From positions 1 to 61,376 of the forward strand of contig PJAB01000022.1 in the NCBI GenBank assembly GCA_002887195.1: a stretch of DNA of 61,376 nucleotides, read 5' to 3'. The DNA comes from Chrysochromulina parva (Eukaryota; Haptophyta; Prymnesiales; Chrysochromulinaceae). Under the pieces are notes generated by a model. That model was not told where the DNA came from and did no database searches. It worked only from the letters and a program-made list of their open reading frames with translations. Made by a program: the position numbers and the translations under genes. Positions 1 to 9,356 of this stretch are shown one piece after another (positions within the stretch are counted from its first letter, which is position 1; each line of letters opens with the position of its first letter).

Positions 1-827
1 AGTTTTCCACGCGCAAAAATTTAAGCGTCCGCTAAGATTGGCTGCCCGCGCGTTGAGATTTTAGCGCCGCTAAAAAACGCCCCGCGCGCGTTGAGATTTC
101 ATTTCTGCGCGCGCAGAAATGAAATCTCAACGCGAAAAATAAGCTAAGCGCGTTGCAAAAACGCTACGTTAGCTGTGGGTAGAAGCACGGTGTGAAAGAA
201 ATTTTGGGATTTCTGAGACCTGTTGAGGCATCTCGGCCGCCTACTCTCATAACCATATGCGTAGGACACGAAGCCGAAGGATTACAATTGTACGTTAGGT
301 GTACTTGCTGTGAGTGAGCCGGAGGGGCGTGGGGCCTCCCGGCGCGTGCGCGCGAGGGATCGGATATTAGGGTTCGTTGCGAGTAGTCGTCGTATTGTCG
401 TCGTTGCACGTTGGAAAGTGTGGAATTGTGTCGCAGCTCAGTGTGAACGTGGCTGTTCAAGGCTGTTCGCACACCAGCCGGGATTTTCGTATTCTAAAAT
501 CTAATTCTTGCGCGCGCCGGCCGCCGCCCGCGCGACCAACGGAACTACGAAGGCGGGTGTGGCTGCAGATTTGTCGACAGATTTGTGATTTCACACCGCC
601 GTTTAGCGACGGAAGAAAGAACTGCGGAGACCGCCGCCACCCTTTTACCAGCTATTCCACGTCCATCGCGGGATCGAATACCCCGCCGAGCGGCGCGTAC
701 ACGAGTACGCCGGTACCACGCCCTACGGCTACGCGGCCGGGGTTCATCAGGTCTCAGACGCTCAGACGGAACGGGCGGTATCGAGTTGTGCAGAGTGTAC
801 AGTGTACAGTCCCATCACCTGTGCCCA
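1..827. other. Non-coding left edge
   Basis: I see no convincing gene here. The left 140 bases are AT-richer than the rest and hold the palindrome listed separately plus related GCGTTGAGATTT copies. The remainder lies downstream of the minus-strand kinase and is probably its 3' flank. Short open frames on both strands have arbitrary composition. Confidence 0.6.
87..134. repeat. 48-bp perfect palindrome
   Basis: Positions 87-110 are the exact reverse complement of 111-134, with no spacer; the arm begins CGCGTTGAGATTTCATTTCT. The sequence could form a 24-bp cruciform. A direct copy of the outer part (GCGCGTTGAGATTT) lies about 40 bp upstream, near 48-61, so the palindrome is part of a small local repeat cluster. 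A palindrome this long could be a mobile-element end, a replication-related structure or an assembly fold-back; the sequence alone does not decide. Confidence 0.9.
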
Positions 828-2834
828 TCACCTCGGATCGGGCAAGCGCGAATCGCGGGGCGGCACAAAGGGCGGGGGCATGGTCTGTGCGTGCAACGCC
901 GGGAAGTCAAAGCCCTCAAAAAAGCTCGATTTGAAGATGTTTGGGATGTTGATCCGCTCGCTGGGCCGCTTGTCGAGCATGCGCTCGATGAGCTCCTTGG
1001 TAGCTTGGCCCAACGCGCCTGTCTGGGTGAAGCACGGGTCGCTCATCGCCGGCTGCGACTTGATAATCGCCTGGTAGAGCTCCATCTTGCGCGCCGCACC
1101 CGTGGCGGTGCTGTCCTTGGGCGGCATGAAGGGGAAGCGCCCTGTCGTGATTTGAAAGAGCAGGACTCCAAGCGCCCACACCTCCGCCTTGTGGCCGTCT
1201 GCCGGGACGGGAGTCGGACAGTGGCGGCATGTGAGCACAAGAACTCCGGGGCGCCAAGCTCGAGCCATGGCGGGCGATGCCCGAGGAGATGACGGGTTCG
1301 GCCGTGCCGTCTACGTACAGCCAGTCTTATGGATGATCTCGGGCGCGAGGTACAACGGCGTGCCACATGAGGTGTACGTGTGCTCTGACTCACTCACCCG
1401 CTTGGCGAGACCCACGTCAATCACCTTGCAGTAACCTCTTCTGCTGATCATCACATTCTTGGCGGACAGGTCGCGATGCATCCACGCTGCCGAATGCAAG
1501 GCGTCAAATGCGGAGCACATGCAGGCGAAGTAGAATCGGCATGTATGCAGGCTCATGGCGCCACTATTGCGATGATCGGCCATCAGGTCCTCCAGCGAGC
1601 CACCACCCAGATGCTCGAGCAACATGTAACTCTTCTTTTGGGCATCGACGTACTCACCTGCGATGAGGAGGGCCATGAGAGGGTCATCAGAGGTCATCAG
1701 CGGTCTTTAGCGGCCATTCGCGATCATCAGATGCCATCATCGGCAATCAGCGCTCATCAGCGCTCATCAGCGCTCATCAGCGCTCATCAGCGCTCATCAG
1801 CGCTCATCAGCGCTCATCAGCGCTCATCAGCGCTCATCAGCGCTTATCAGCGCTTATCAGCGCTCACGAGCTCTCATAAGCGCTCATAAGCGATAATGAG
1901 CTCTCATCAGCATCATCAGTGGTCCTCAAATCAGAGTAGTCTCACCATAGAAGCGCATCAGAAAGGGCGACGCTCCTTCGCGCATGCACGCAATCTCGCG
2001 GTCGATAAGCGTGCGCAGAGGTGTACGGCCGTTCATGCCCGCGCTGTCCTGGATCTTGAGCGCGTAAGCCTTCCGCGTCGGCTTGTGAACGATCAGATGC
2101 ACCTCGCCAAACTGCCCCTTGCCCAGGATGGCCACCGAGCTCGACTGCGTGACTGCGGCTTGCACGTCGGCGAACTCGCGAGCGAGCGACTCATAGCCGT
2201 CGTACGACGACTCACTGAGCGACTTGATATCCTTGTGGCGCGTCATGGCCTGCGCCACGACACCTTGGAAGGCTGATGGCCCTTTGGCCTTCCGGTTTTG
2301 CTCGATGACCGACCAGATCGTCATCCGCAGGCGCGTTCCGTACTCCATCTGCATAAGCTTGAAGACCTGCCGGTGGAGCCGATAGAGTTCGGCCGAACCC
2401 TGACCAATCGCAGTGAAGTCTGCACGTCCGCCTGTGTCTAGCGCCTCCTGCCCAAATGTGTCGCCAGGCCCAAGCATCCGCTTGGTGTTCAAGCTCTGGA
2501 CCAGCACGCGGCCCGTGTGCACGACGTAGAGGTAGTCGATGGTGCTGCCTTCACGCACGGCCACCTCACGTGGTAGCAGGCGGCAGTGCTCCATCGCCTC
2601 TGTGAATCGCAGAATCTGGTGCAGGTGCACGCCATAGAGGAATGGCACGCGTGCCAGCGCCTCTCGGAGGAACTCAGTCAACTCCTTGGACTTCGGGTGG
2701 AGCTTGATGGTCTTGGTGGAGGTCTCGTTAAGGTCACCGAGTTCCACAGCAGTTTCTCTAATGGGCCGAAGCAGTGGGTCACGAAAATGGTAAGCCATGC
2801 GCGATGACGGCGCCCCGCGAGCACGGCCCTGCAA
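828..2834 (-). CDS. Cyclic-nucleotide-dependent-type protein kinase (PKG/PKA-like, three exons)
   Basis: Predicted serine/threonine kinase activated by cGMP or cAMP. Minus-strand exons are 2834-1946, 1657-1319 and 1198-828, joining in phase to 532 residues. The N-terminal half holds one cyclic-nucleotide-binding domain (about residues 60-165) with GDTFGQEAL and a later Arg in the phosphate-binding cassette region. The kinase domain follows: GKGQFGEV loop near residue 238, ALKIQ lysine near 260, HRDLSAKN catalytic loop, DVG in place of DFG, TSCGTPLYLAPE activation segment and VWALGVLLFQ. The join across intron 1 restores RFYGEYVDAQKK and across intron 2 HKTGYGHKAEVW, both normal kinase sequence. 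Known PKGs usually carry two or more nucleotide domains; only one is visible. A second ATG at about 2798 is an alternative start. It is divergent from the TTLL gene, sharing about 235 bp. Confidence 0.85.
1199..1318 (-). other. Intron 2 of the cyclic-nucleotide kinase
   Basis: A 120-nt GT-AG intron on the minus strand (donor GTACGT, acceptor CGGCAG). The sequence AGACGGC occurs just inside the donor end and again across the acceptor, so the junctions carry a short direct repeat. Position is set by the kinase motif KTGYGHKAEVW, which is only continuous when these bases are removed. Confidence 0.75.
1658..1945 (-). other. Intron 1 of the cyclic-nucleotide kinase, introner-like
   Basis: A 288-nt GT-AG intron. 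GGTGAG spans the donor junction and is repeated at the acceptor junction, as a target-site duplication would be. On the coding strand it holds CCACTGATGATG near its 5' end and CTGATGACCTCTG near its 3' end; the last 44 nt align with the end of the golgin intron at 27070-27142. Between them lies a 10-bp tandem array. Confidence 0.8.
1751..1860. repeat. 10-bp tandem array inside kinase intron 1
   Basis: Eleven consecutive 10-mers on the plus strand: nine CGCTCATCAG followed by two CGCTTATCAG, with decayed copies on both sides (about 1683-1900). On the transcribed strand the unit is CTGATGAGCG, which contains the CTGATGA core shared among introns, so the array looks like an expansion of that core. 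Copy number is probably variable between strains. Confidence 0.95.
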
Positions 2835-3068
2835 CCTTGCACAAGTGTAAGCGTCGAAAATCCCAAAAGAGCTGCGAAGTTTGCACGATCTCGAAGTCTC
2901 AGATCACCACAGAACTTGGGTATGCAGCTTTTACATGTAGTGCGTTTGGAAGATCTGGGGCGTGGGGGACGTGTGGTGGTCGTGGTGGGGGGCGGCTCAG
3001 GGCGGGGCGGCCGTCGGGCGGGGGGAACTTGGCGTCGGCCCAGTCGCGCAACGTCCCGTTGGAAGAGA

Positions 3069-6000
3069 ATGGATGTTGAGACGGAGGCAGCAAAGGAAGC
3101 CAGGAAAGCACCGCACCAGCTGGTCATCCCAACCGAGGCTCAGCTGCCACAGGCGGCGCGTAGCTTCGGCCCGCTGGTGTATTGGTCAGAGGCACGTCCT
3201 GGCACGCCCAGCGGGCTGCCACGGGTAGCACAGTTGGTCTTCCGCCCGACGCGCTTCACGCTGAACGAGCTGTGGACCGACGTACCGCGGCCGGTATCGG
3301 ATTCGCCATGGCAGCTCTCCTACGCTCTTGCCAGCCGTAGCGAGTGCCGGCTGCTGCAGACAATCTTCGAGGATCACGGCTTTGAGCTGACTACGTCCAA
3401 TACGTTCAACATCCTCTGGCTGAGCTGCCCGGTGAAGCCGGCGCTGCTGCTCGGGCTCAACAAGTACCAAAAGGTCAACCACTTTCCACGCACCCAGGAG
3501 CTCACGCGCAAAGACCTGCTCGCGCGTACGCTCGGCAGCCTGCGCGAGGCCCATGGGCCGTCTGCGTGCGACTTCCTGCCGCAGACCTTTGTGTTGCCCG
3601 CGGACTATGACGCGCTGCACGCGGCGATGGCGCGTGAGCGTGTGGCGTGGATTGTCAAGCCGGTTGCCTCGTCGTGCGGGCGGGGCATTTCCATCGTGCA
3701 ACAGCCGCATCAGCTGCCGCATGAGGACGTCGTCGTCTCACGCTACATCGCCAACCCCTTGCTTATTGACGGCTTCAAGTTCGACTTGCGGATCTACGTG
3801 GCAGTGACCTCGTTCTATCCGCTGCGCTGCTACGTGTATGAGGACGGTCTCGCGCGCTTCTCGACCGAGCGCTACCAGAACAGCGGCAGCGGCGGCTATA
3901 AGAACGTATTCATGCACCTCACCAACTACTCGATCAACAAGCATTCGGCGCACTTCGTCGAGAACACCGATGCCTCTTCCGACGACCATGGCAACAAGTG
4001 GTCGCTGAGCGCGCTGAAGCGGTGTCTTGCGCGCAACGGTGTCGATGTGCCCGCGCTCTTCGCGCGCATCGATGCGCTTATCGTGCGCACGCTCATCGCC
4101 GTCGAGCCTTCAGTGGTCAGCGCCTGCCGCCGCTATTGTGGGCACAAGAACTGCTGCTTCCAACTGTTAGGCTTCGACGTGCTCATCGACGACGCTCTCA
4201 AACCCTGGTTGCTCGAAGTTAACCTGTCGCCCTCGCTCGGCACCGACTCGCCACTGGACCTCAAGGTGAGCCACCCGCGCACCCTCCGCTGCCCGTGCGC
4301 GCGCCCGCCGCCGCCCTCCCTTCCGGCGCCGCCCCCGGCCGCCGCACGCGCACCAGCCGCCGCCCGCGCACCCGCAGCCCCACTCATGCTCGCACCGCCA
4401 AGAGCGTCCGCGGCCTCTCTCCGTGGCCGTGCGGCGTCCAAATGCGGTGCCACAACTGCTCCTGCAGTATCGAGCGCCGGCGCGCCATTCTCTTCGGCGC
4501 CGCGCGCTTTTCGAGGCAGGCCAGAACCCTTTTTTGGCAGACCAGCAAACGCGGCAGCGCGCCAAGAGCGGATTGCGTGCGGATTGCGTGCGCTCTTGAA
4601 TCCCATCGCCTCTTGCCCACCATGGTTTCGCTGTGTGGATGCTCGTTTCGGCGCACGCGCAGGTCAAGGCTGAGATGCTCTGCCAGCTGCTCACGCTCGC
4701 CTCGATCACGCCATATGACCGGGAGGCGCATAAGCATGAGGCGCGCCGTCGTGAGCAGCAGCGGTACGAGCGGCTGGCGCGTGGCGAGCCCGCAGCGAAG
4801 CAGGTGCTGCGCTCGCGCTTGGGCGAGGTGGCCGGCATGGCGATGAGCCTCGATGCGCACCGAGCGGTCGCCGAGATGGACGCGGAAGCTTCCAAGAGCG
4901 GCGCGTTCCGGCGCGTCTATCCAACGGCCAACGGGCACGTGCACCGGCATATCTTCGCGCAAGAGCGCCCCCTCAACACGATGCTCTGTGAAGTGTTGCG
5001 CCAACGCGCGGCCGACGTTGCCAACGCGGCAGAACACGACCTCGACGCAATCTCGGGTGCTCAAGGGGCCGCACGCGCCTCCGAGGGCCTCCCGCCGACT
5101 GCCCCCGCCGACGCCCCCGGCAGCGCGCCGACAACGAAGCTGGCCGACGCAGCGAGTGCGATCTCGGGAGGTGCGATCTCGGAGGTGCAATCTCGGGAGC
5201 TGGCCGACGCAGCGAGCGCGATTGCACAGGCGCCGCCAAAGGCCGCAACCCGTCTGGCAGAGGCACTGGGTGAGGGGCAGCAGCAGCAACAGCAAAAGCA
5301 GCCGCCGCCGCCGCCGCAGCAGCAGCAGCAGCCGCCGCACCCGCAGCCGCAGCCGCAGCCGCAGCCGCAGCCGCAGCCGCAGGCCTTGCAGCAGCCGCAG
5401 GCCTTGCAGCAGCCGCAGGCCCAGCCTGATTTCCAGTCGTCAGTGCCGTCCTGCCCCGCTCGCATCTCTGTGCAGGCGCACGGCGGCTCGTGGGCGGAGG
5501 CTGCGACCCACGCGGAGGGTGTGTGCGCGACGCTGCACGCCTCACGCCCTTCCTCGTCAGGCCTCGCGCCCGGCCACCCTGGCGCGCATGGTCCGGAAGG
5601 TGCGATCTCGGGAGGTGCGATCTCGGGAGGTGCGATCTCGGGAGGTGCGATCTCGGCGGCCTACCGTGCCGATAAGCCACCTGCCGGCTCGCGCGCCACG
5701 CCGTATACAACCACAGGTGACGAGATCGCACCTCGAAACGGAGTGCCACTGATGATCTCCGAGTGTCAATAATCGTCACTGATTGCGGCCCCGTGTGCGA
5801 GCACAGTCGCGTATGGAGCGAGCGTGCCAGCTCCAGAGTCTTGGAGCCCCTCCAAAGAGGCCGGGCGGCCTAAGTCGCCCTTGAATGCCGGGTTCGTCAC
5901 TGGGTACGGCTCGCCGACTGCTTCCTTTGAGGCCACTGCTGGGATAGCGGCAGCAGGCGCCGATGCCGCTGCGGCACGGCGCAGCGGCGTGTTCACTGAT

Positions 6001-7305
6001 CCGCAGGTGCAGTGAGTGCCACCGAGTGCCACCGAGTGCCACCGAGTGCCACCGAGTGCTACCGAGTGCCACTGAGTGCTACCGAGTGCCTCGCAGGTGC
6101 AGCTCGTTGTGATCGAGTATCTGCGGCGCATCCGACGCACACGTCGCCCAGGCGACACGAGTGCCCTCGTCGAGCCGAGTGACGTTGCCATACGCCAGCG
6201 GCTGCATGCGATCGACAAGGCGCTGCGCTCGGCACAGAAGGCGCGGATCACAACAGCTGAGGCGGAGCTGCGCCCGTGCCACGCGCCCAAAGGGGCGTCT
6301 GCAGCGGGCAAGGGCGGCGCCGGCGAGGCGGCCTCAGCGGCAGACGCTCAGGACGACGTCAACGAGGAGGCGGGCGGGGTGGGCGAGGGTGCTGAGGACG
6401 AGCTCGTCCGAGCTCAGCCTTCCTCGCCGTTGACGAAACTGGGGCGCCTCTTGGCCGGGACTGGCCCGGCGCCGGGCACCAGCGCGCCCGCCACGGCGCC
6501 CCACACGGCGAGCGCGCCACCGGGCTTTGCCGCCGCGACGCTTTCGTCTGCTTCCACAGGCGAGCAGTCGCGTGCAGCGATCGCTGAGCGGCTGCTTCGT
6601 CACCTGGGGGCCGCGCGCTCGCAGCAGGAGAGCCGCCCGGGACCTCACTCCCGCGTCTCGCCTCGCGTGGGCAGTCGACGCGCCGTTAGCCTGAGCCCCT
6701 CGACGCCCTCGACCTTCTCGTCAGCCGTGTACTCCGCGAGTGACGCACAGCTGCTCTACGCGATGCAGCACTTTGCTGCCATGCGCGCGCCGCTTGTCGG
6801 CGAGGGCGAGGGCGAGGGCGAGGGCAGCAGTGAGGGAGCTGAGAGTGTCGCCGACTCCAGCGGCAGCAGCGGCGGAGCTGGTGGTGACGTGGCCGTTGCA
6901 CGGGGCGCCATAGCGGGCGCCAACACGTCCCTTCTCATGCTCACCATCAAGAGCGCCATAGCGGGCGATTTCGCCGAGGACGGCCGCACGCCGCCCATGC
7001 CGCCGAACGTGCAGCCCACCCGCTGGCTCAAGGATCATCTCGGAGCCTCTGCTTCCCAATCGGAACCACCTGCCGGCGTCATGTCGAGCAACGCGAGCTT
7101 CACCTTGCAGCTGCTCAGTGGCGCTCAGCGCACGCAGTCGGCCCCAAAGACACGGGACGGGCTAGCTGACGGGCTAGCGCCGGCGCACAGCGCGACGACG
7201 GCCGCTGCTGAGCGGCTGATGGGCGGTAAGCTGGCTAAGCCCGAGAGTGCGCGTCGCCTCGCTCGTGTCCGCAAAGAAGGAGTGCAACTACTGTACGCAA
7301 GGTAG
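3069..7305 (+). CDS. TTLL-family tubulin polyglutamylase (four exons)
   Basis: Tubulin-tyrosine-ligase-like enzyme that would add glutamates to tubulin tails, typically in axonemes. Exons 3069-4265, 4663-5716, 5807-6006 and 6097-7305 join in phase to about 1219 residues. Exon 1 carries the ATP-grasp core: NHFPRTQELTRKDLL, WIVKPVASSCGRGISI, NPLLIDGFKFDLRIYV, FMHLTNYSINK, and LLGFDVLIDDALKPWLLEVN with SPSLGTDSPLDLK. Exon 2 begins with VKAEMLCQLL, the helix that normally follows SPLD in TTLL4/5-type enzymes, then turns into Gln/Pro repeats. Exon 4 has VVIEYLRRIRR and a long disordered tail ending QLLYAR. I chose the ATG at 3069 because the upstream in-frame part is low-complexity Gly/Arg. The end of exon 2 is uncertain: 5599 is an equally phased donor. 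Confidence 0.88.
4266..4662 (+). other. Intron 1 of TTLL gene
   Basis: A 397-nt GC-rich intron, donor AAG|GTGAGC and acceptor CGCAG|GTCAAG. It reads open in the upstream frame as low-complexity Pro/Ala, but splicing joins SPLDLK to VKAEML, the expected TTLL order. GTCAAG at the acceptor echoes CTCAAGGT at the donor, a weak junction repeat. Confidence 0.85.
5138..5216 (+). repeat. 19-bp direct repeats flanking a 15-bp-unit insertion in TTLL exon 2
   Basis: AGCTGGCCGACGCAGCGAG occurs at 5138-5156 and again at 5198-5216. The 41 bases between hold two to three degenerate copies of the 15-mer AGGTGCGATCTCGGG. Total added length is 60 bp, so the frame is kept and the protein reads LADAASAI twice. 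This is what an insertion with target duplication, or a tandem duplication, would leave. Confidence 0.85.
5598..5657 (+). repeat. Four 15-bp repeats (GGAIS-coding or intronic)
   Basis: Four tandem AGGTGCGATCTCGGG units (the last ends GGC), starting at 5598, 5613, 5628 and 5643. If translated they give GGAIS repeats. Each unit also has an AG|GT with phase 1, matching the acceptor at 5806, so any could act as a splice donor. A 14-nt inverted copy, CGAGATCGCACCTC, lies at 5721-5734, so the transcript could fold back on itself. Confidence 0.9.
5717..5806 (+). other. Intron 2 of TTLL gene, introner-like
   Basis: A 90-nt intron containing CCACTGATGAT at 5746-5756, the core shared with introns of three other genes. 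CACAG is present at both exon-intron junctions. Stops in all useful frames (TAA at 5771) require its removal; splicing joins ACA G to TC GCG in phase. The true donor may lie upstream at 5600, making it 207 nt. Confidence 0.7.
6007..6096 (+). other. Intron 3 of TTLL gene: 90 nt, 11-nt direct repeats, 10-bp array
   Basis: CGCAGGTGCAG is present at 6002-6012 and at 6092-6102, exactly spanning the donor and acceptor, so each copy supplies an AG|GT junction. The interior (6011-6090) is eight 10-mers of the ACCGAGTGCC type, one reading ACTGAGTGCT. An in-frame stop (TGA at 6013) means it must be spliced; removal joins DPQ to VQLVVIEYL. Confidence 0.85.
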
Positions 7306-8147
7306 CTCGTGGTAGAGGCGCGGGTGTTGAGTGAGCGACCGGGACCTCTCGCACTCTGCTCCGCTCTCTGGCTCTAGAGTCGAGTTTTGTGCGGAACGGA
7401 ACGTGCTCGCGTGGCGCGTGGTGGAGCCCGACGCACCAACGCGGGGGGCGCCTTCGACCTTCGCCGAGCCGACGAGCCGCGAGCGGCGCGGGAGGCGGGA
7501 CGACTCGACATTTTAGTTCATTTTAGGGATTAGCGCGGCGTGCATGCCGTGCACGGGATCTGGGCGTGTGACAGACCGCCGACGGGCCCGCCGACCCGGG
7601 GCGGGTCGAGCCGGCCCGCGGCCGCGCCGGCCGCCGCGCCGATCCGGCCGGACGAGGCCCGCCGCACCGGCCGCCGCGGCGGTATTAACCGCAAACCGGT
7701 ATGCCGCCCCGCGGCCCGGGTTGCCCCGCGCCGCCGGGGCGATCTCGGCCGCTCGGGCCCCGGACGCCGGCGCCCCGAACCGCGCTGAAGCTACACGTAC
7801 ACCGGTACACCCCTCCGGCGCCTTACGCCTATACTCCACGCCAGTCGTGCGGGTTACTTATATAAGTTTCGTAAGTTGTATGTTATGATCGGAGATCGCG
7901 GGTGCTCCCCCGCCCCGTCACGCGTCACGGCGGTCGCCGCCGTCAAGCGCGTCGTGTTCCCGCGCACCGCGGCGGCAAGAATCGCACTTAAATCTTAATC
8001 TCAGCACCGGGTAAGAAATTTCTCACACTTCACCGTTTGGCGCTTTCGGACAAGCACTACGTATCCTTGACTCGCATTGACCGTCGTTGCATCTGGCGCG
8101 TCGGAGCTCGCGACAACGTACCGGCGAGCGCGGCGCCCCGCGCGCCG
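7306..8147. other. Intergenic between convergent TTLL and TPGS1-like genes
   Basis: No gene seen. Positions about 7560-7790 are extremely GC-rich (runs of CCGGCC and GCCGCG). An AT-rich 12-bp palindrome ACTTATATAAGT lies at 7856-7867. Since both flanking genes end here, this should be 3' flank rather than promoter. Confidence 0.55.
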
Positions 8148-9251
8148 TCACGACTCGTAACTTCGCGCAAGTGCCGCACGATGAAGCAGATTCGCGGAGC
8201 CGGAGCGCCCAGGGCAGCGCCCGGGGCTTTCTGGTGCCAAGGCAGACGATGCCGATGCCGACGGGCCAGATCCCAGTCCGTCCGGTGCCGACGTGTTCTG
8301 CGGCTTTGCGACCTGAAGCGCCGCACTCGCCGCCTCGTGACCGGTGAGCGTAGCGACGAACACAGCCTCGAGGAACTCATCGAGCTCGACCGAGCTCGCG
8401 CTGTTGCTGCTGGCGCCGCCGCCGGACGCGCCACTGCTCAACACGGCGTCCACTCCAATGCTGGCCCCTGTCCCGGCTACCGCCGCACTGAGGCGGTAGC
8501 CGACCTCGATAGGCGAGGGTGTCGCAGAGGCCCCAATCGCAAGGCCGAGCCGAAACGCGACCTCACACTGCACCTCGCGCTGCAGCCGGTGCAGCTCCGC
8601 ATGCCCACCGACTCTCGTGGCGGCCGAGGCGCCCGCGGCACTGCTGCTGCCGCCACTGCTGCTGGCAGAGGCGGCAGCGGCGGCGGCGATCGCTCCCGCG
8701 TCTGCGTCCGTGCTACGCACCTGGCGAATCACCAACTGCAATGTCGTGCGCGGTATGGTGCCCGTGTGCAGAGGATCGCACGTGTCAAACAGTGTGCGGG
8801 CGCGCTTGAAAAGGTCGTCGTAATGAAGGCCAGCACGCACGGCTCCGCTGAACTCGTCGAATGTAATTGGGTCGCTCTCGGCGCGGTCGATGAGCACGAG
8901 CACCGACCGCGAAACATCAATCGGGCAGTCGCCGCACAGCAGCCGCAGCAGCCGCAGCAGCTCAGCGCCCGTGACGCCGCTTACGCCGCGTCGCGCGTCC
9001 AGCGCGGCGTACGCGGCCACCAGATTGTCGATGAAGGCATCCTGCGTCGGGTGGGCCAGGCGGATGTAGCGGTATGCGCGAAGCAGCGGCGAGGAGCCCT
9101 GTGTCACCGTCCGAAAGTACTTGGAGATGAAAGCAATTGGCGAGGCTGGCCGGTTCTCGAGCAGCAGCGTGACGACGTCCTTCATGTACGCCGTGACCCC
9201 GTACCGGTCCAGGTACTCTTCGGCGTCGAGTGACGTAGGGTCGATCGGCAT
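8148..9251 (-). CDS. TPGS1-like tubulin polyglutamylase complex subunit
   Basis: Single-exon 367-residue protein. The N-terminus (about 10-50), EEYLDRYGVTAYMKDVV followed by LLLENRPASPIAFISKYF, is an RIIa/DPY30-type dimerisation helix pair in the arrangement typical of TPGS1. Then comes IRLAHPTQDAFIDNLVAAY, which also matches that family, and a helical middle region. Near residue 300 a second helix (SVELDEFLEAVFVATLTG) recalls the C-terminal conserved part of TPGS1; the last 60 residues are low complexity. In animals TPGS1 scaffolds the complex with TTLL1 and targets it to cilia. A generic RIIa protein of the axoneme is the alternative. It is convergent with the TTLL gene. Confidence 0.65.
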   Translation of the reverse strand: MPIDPTSLDAEEYLDRYGVTAYMKDVVTLLLENRPASPIAFISKYFRTVTQGSSPLLRAYRYIRLAHPTQDAFIDNLVAAYAALDARRGVSGVTGAELLRLLRLLCGDCPIDVSRSVLVLIDRAESDPITFDEFSGAVRAGLHYDDLFKRARTLFDTCDPLHTGTIPRTTLQLVIRQVRSTDADAGAIAAAAAASASSSGGSSSAAGASAATRVGGHAELHRLQREVQCEVAFRLGLAIGASATPSPIEVGYRLSAAVAGTGASIGVDAVLSSGASGGGASSNSASSVELDEFLEAVFVATLTGHEAASAALQVAKPQNTSAPDGLGSGPSASASSALAPESPGRCPGRSGSANLLHRAALARSYES

Positions 9252-9356
9252 GAGTTTGCAGTTTGAGTTTCGTTACAAAATCATGCAAAATTTCGCGAGC
9301 TTTCGCAAATTCTCATGTCAAGCTTCCATCCCCGCCGCGTGCCCGCCGCGCCCATT

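Noticed and set aside
1751..1860. CRISPR array
   Set aside because: The repeats are directly head-to-tail with no spacers, lie in a spliceosomal intron and the genome is eukaryotic.
5171..5229. A spliced intron in TTLL exon 2 at the first 15-bp repeat (GT 5171, AG 5229)
   Set aside because: Donor and acceptor phases do not match (1 versus 0), and the sequence is frame-neutral when retained.
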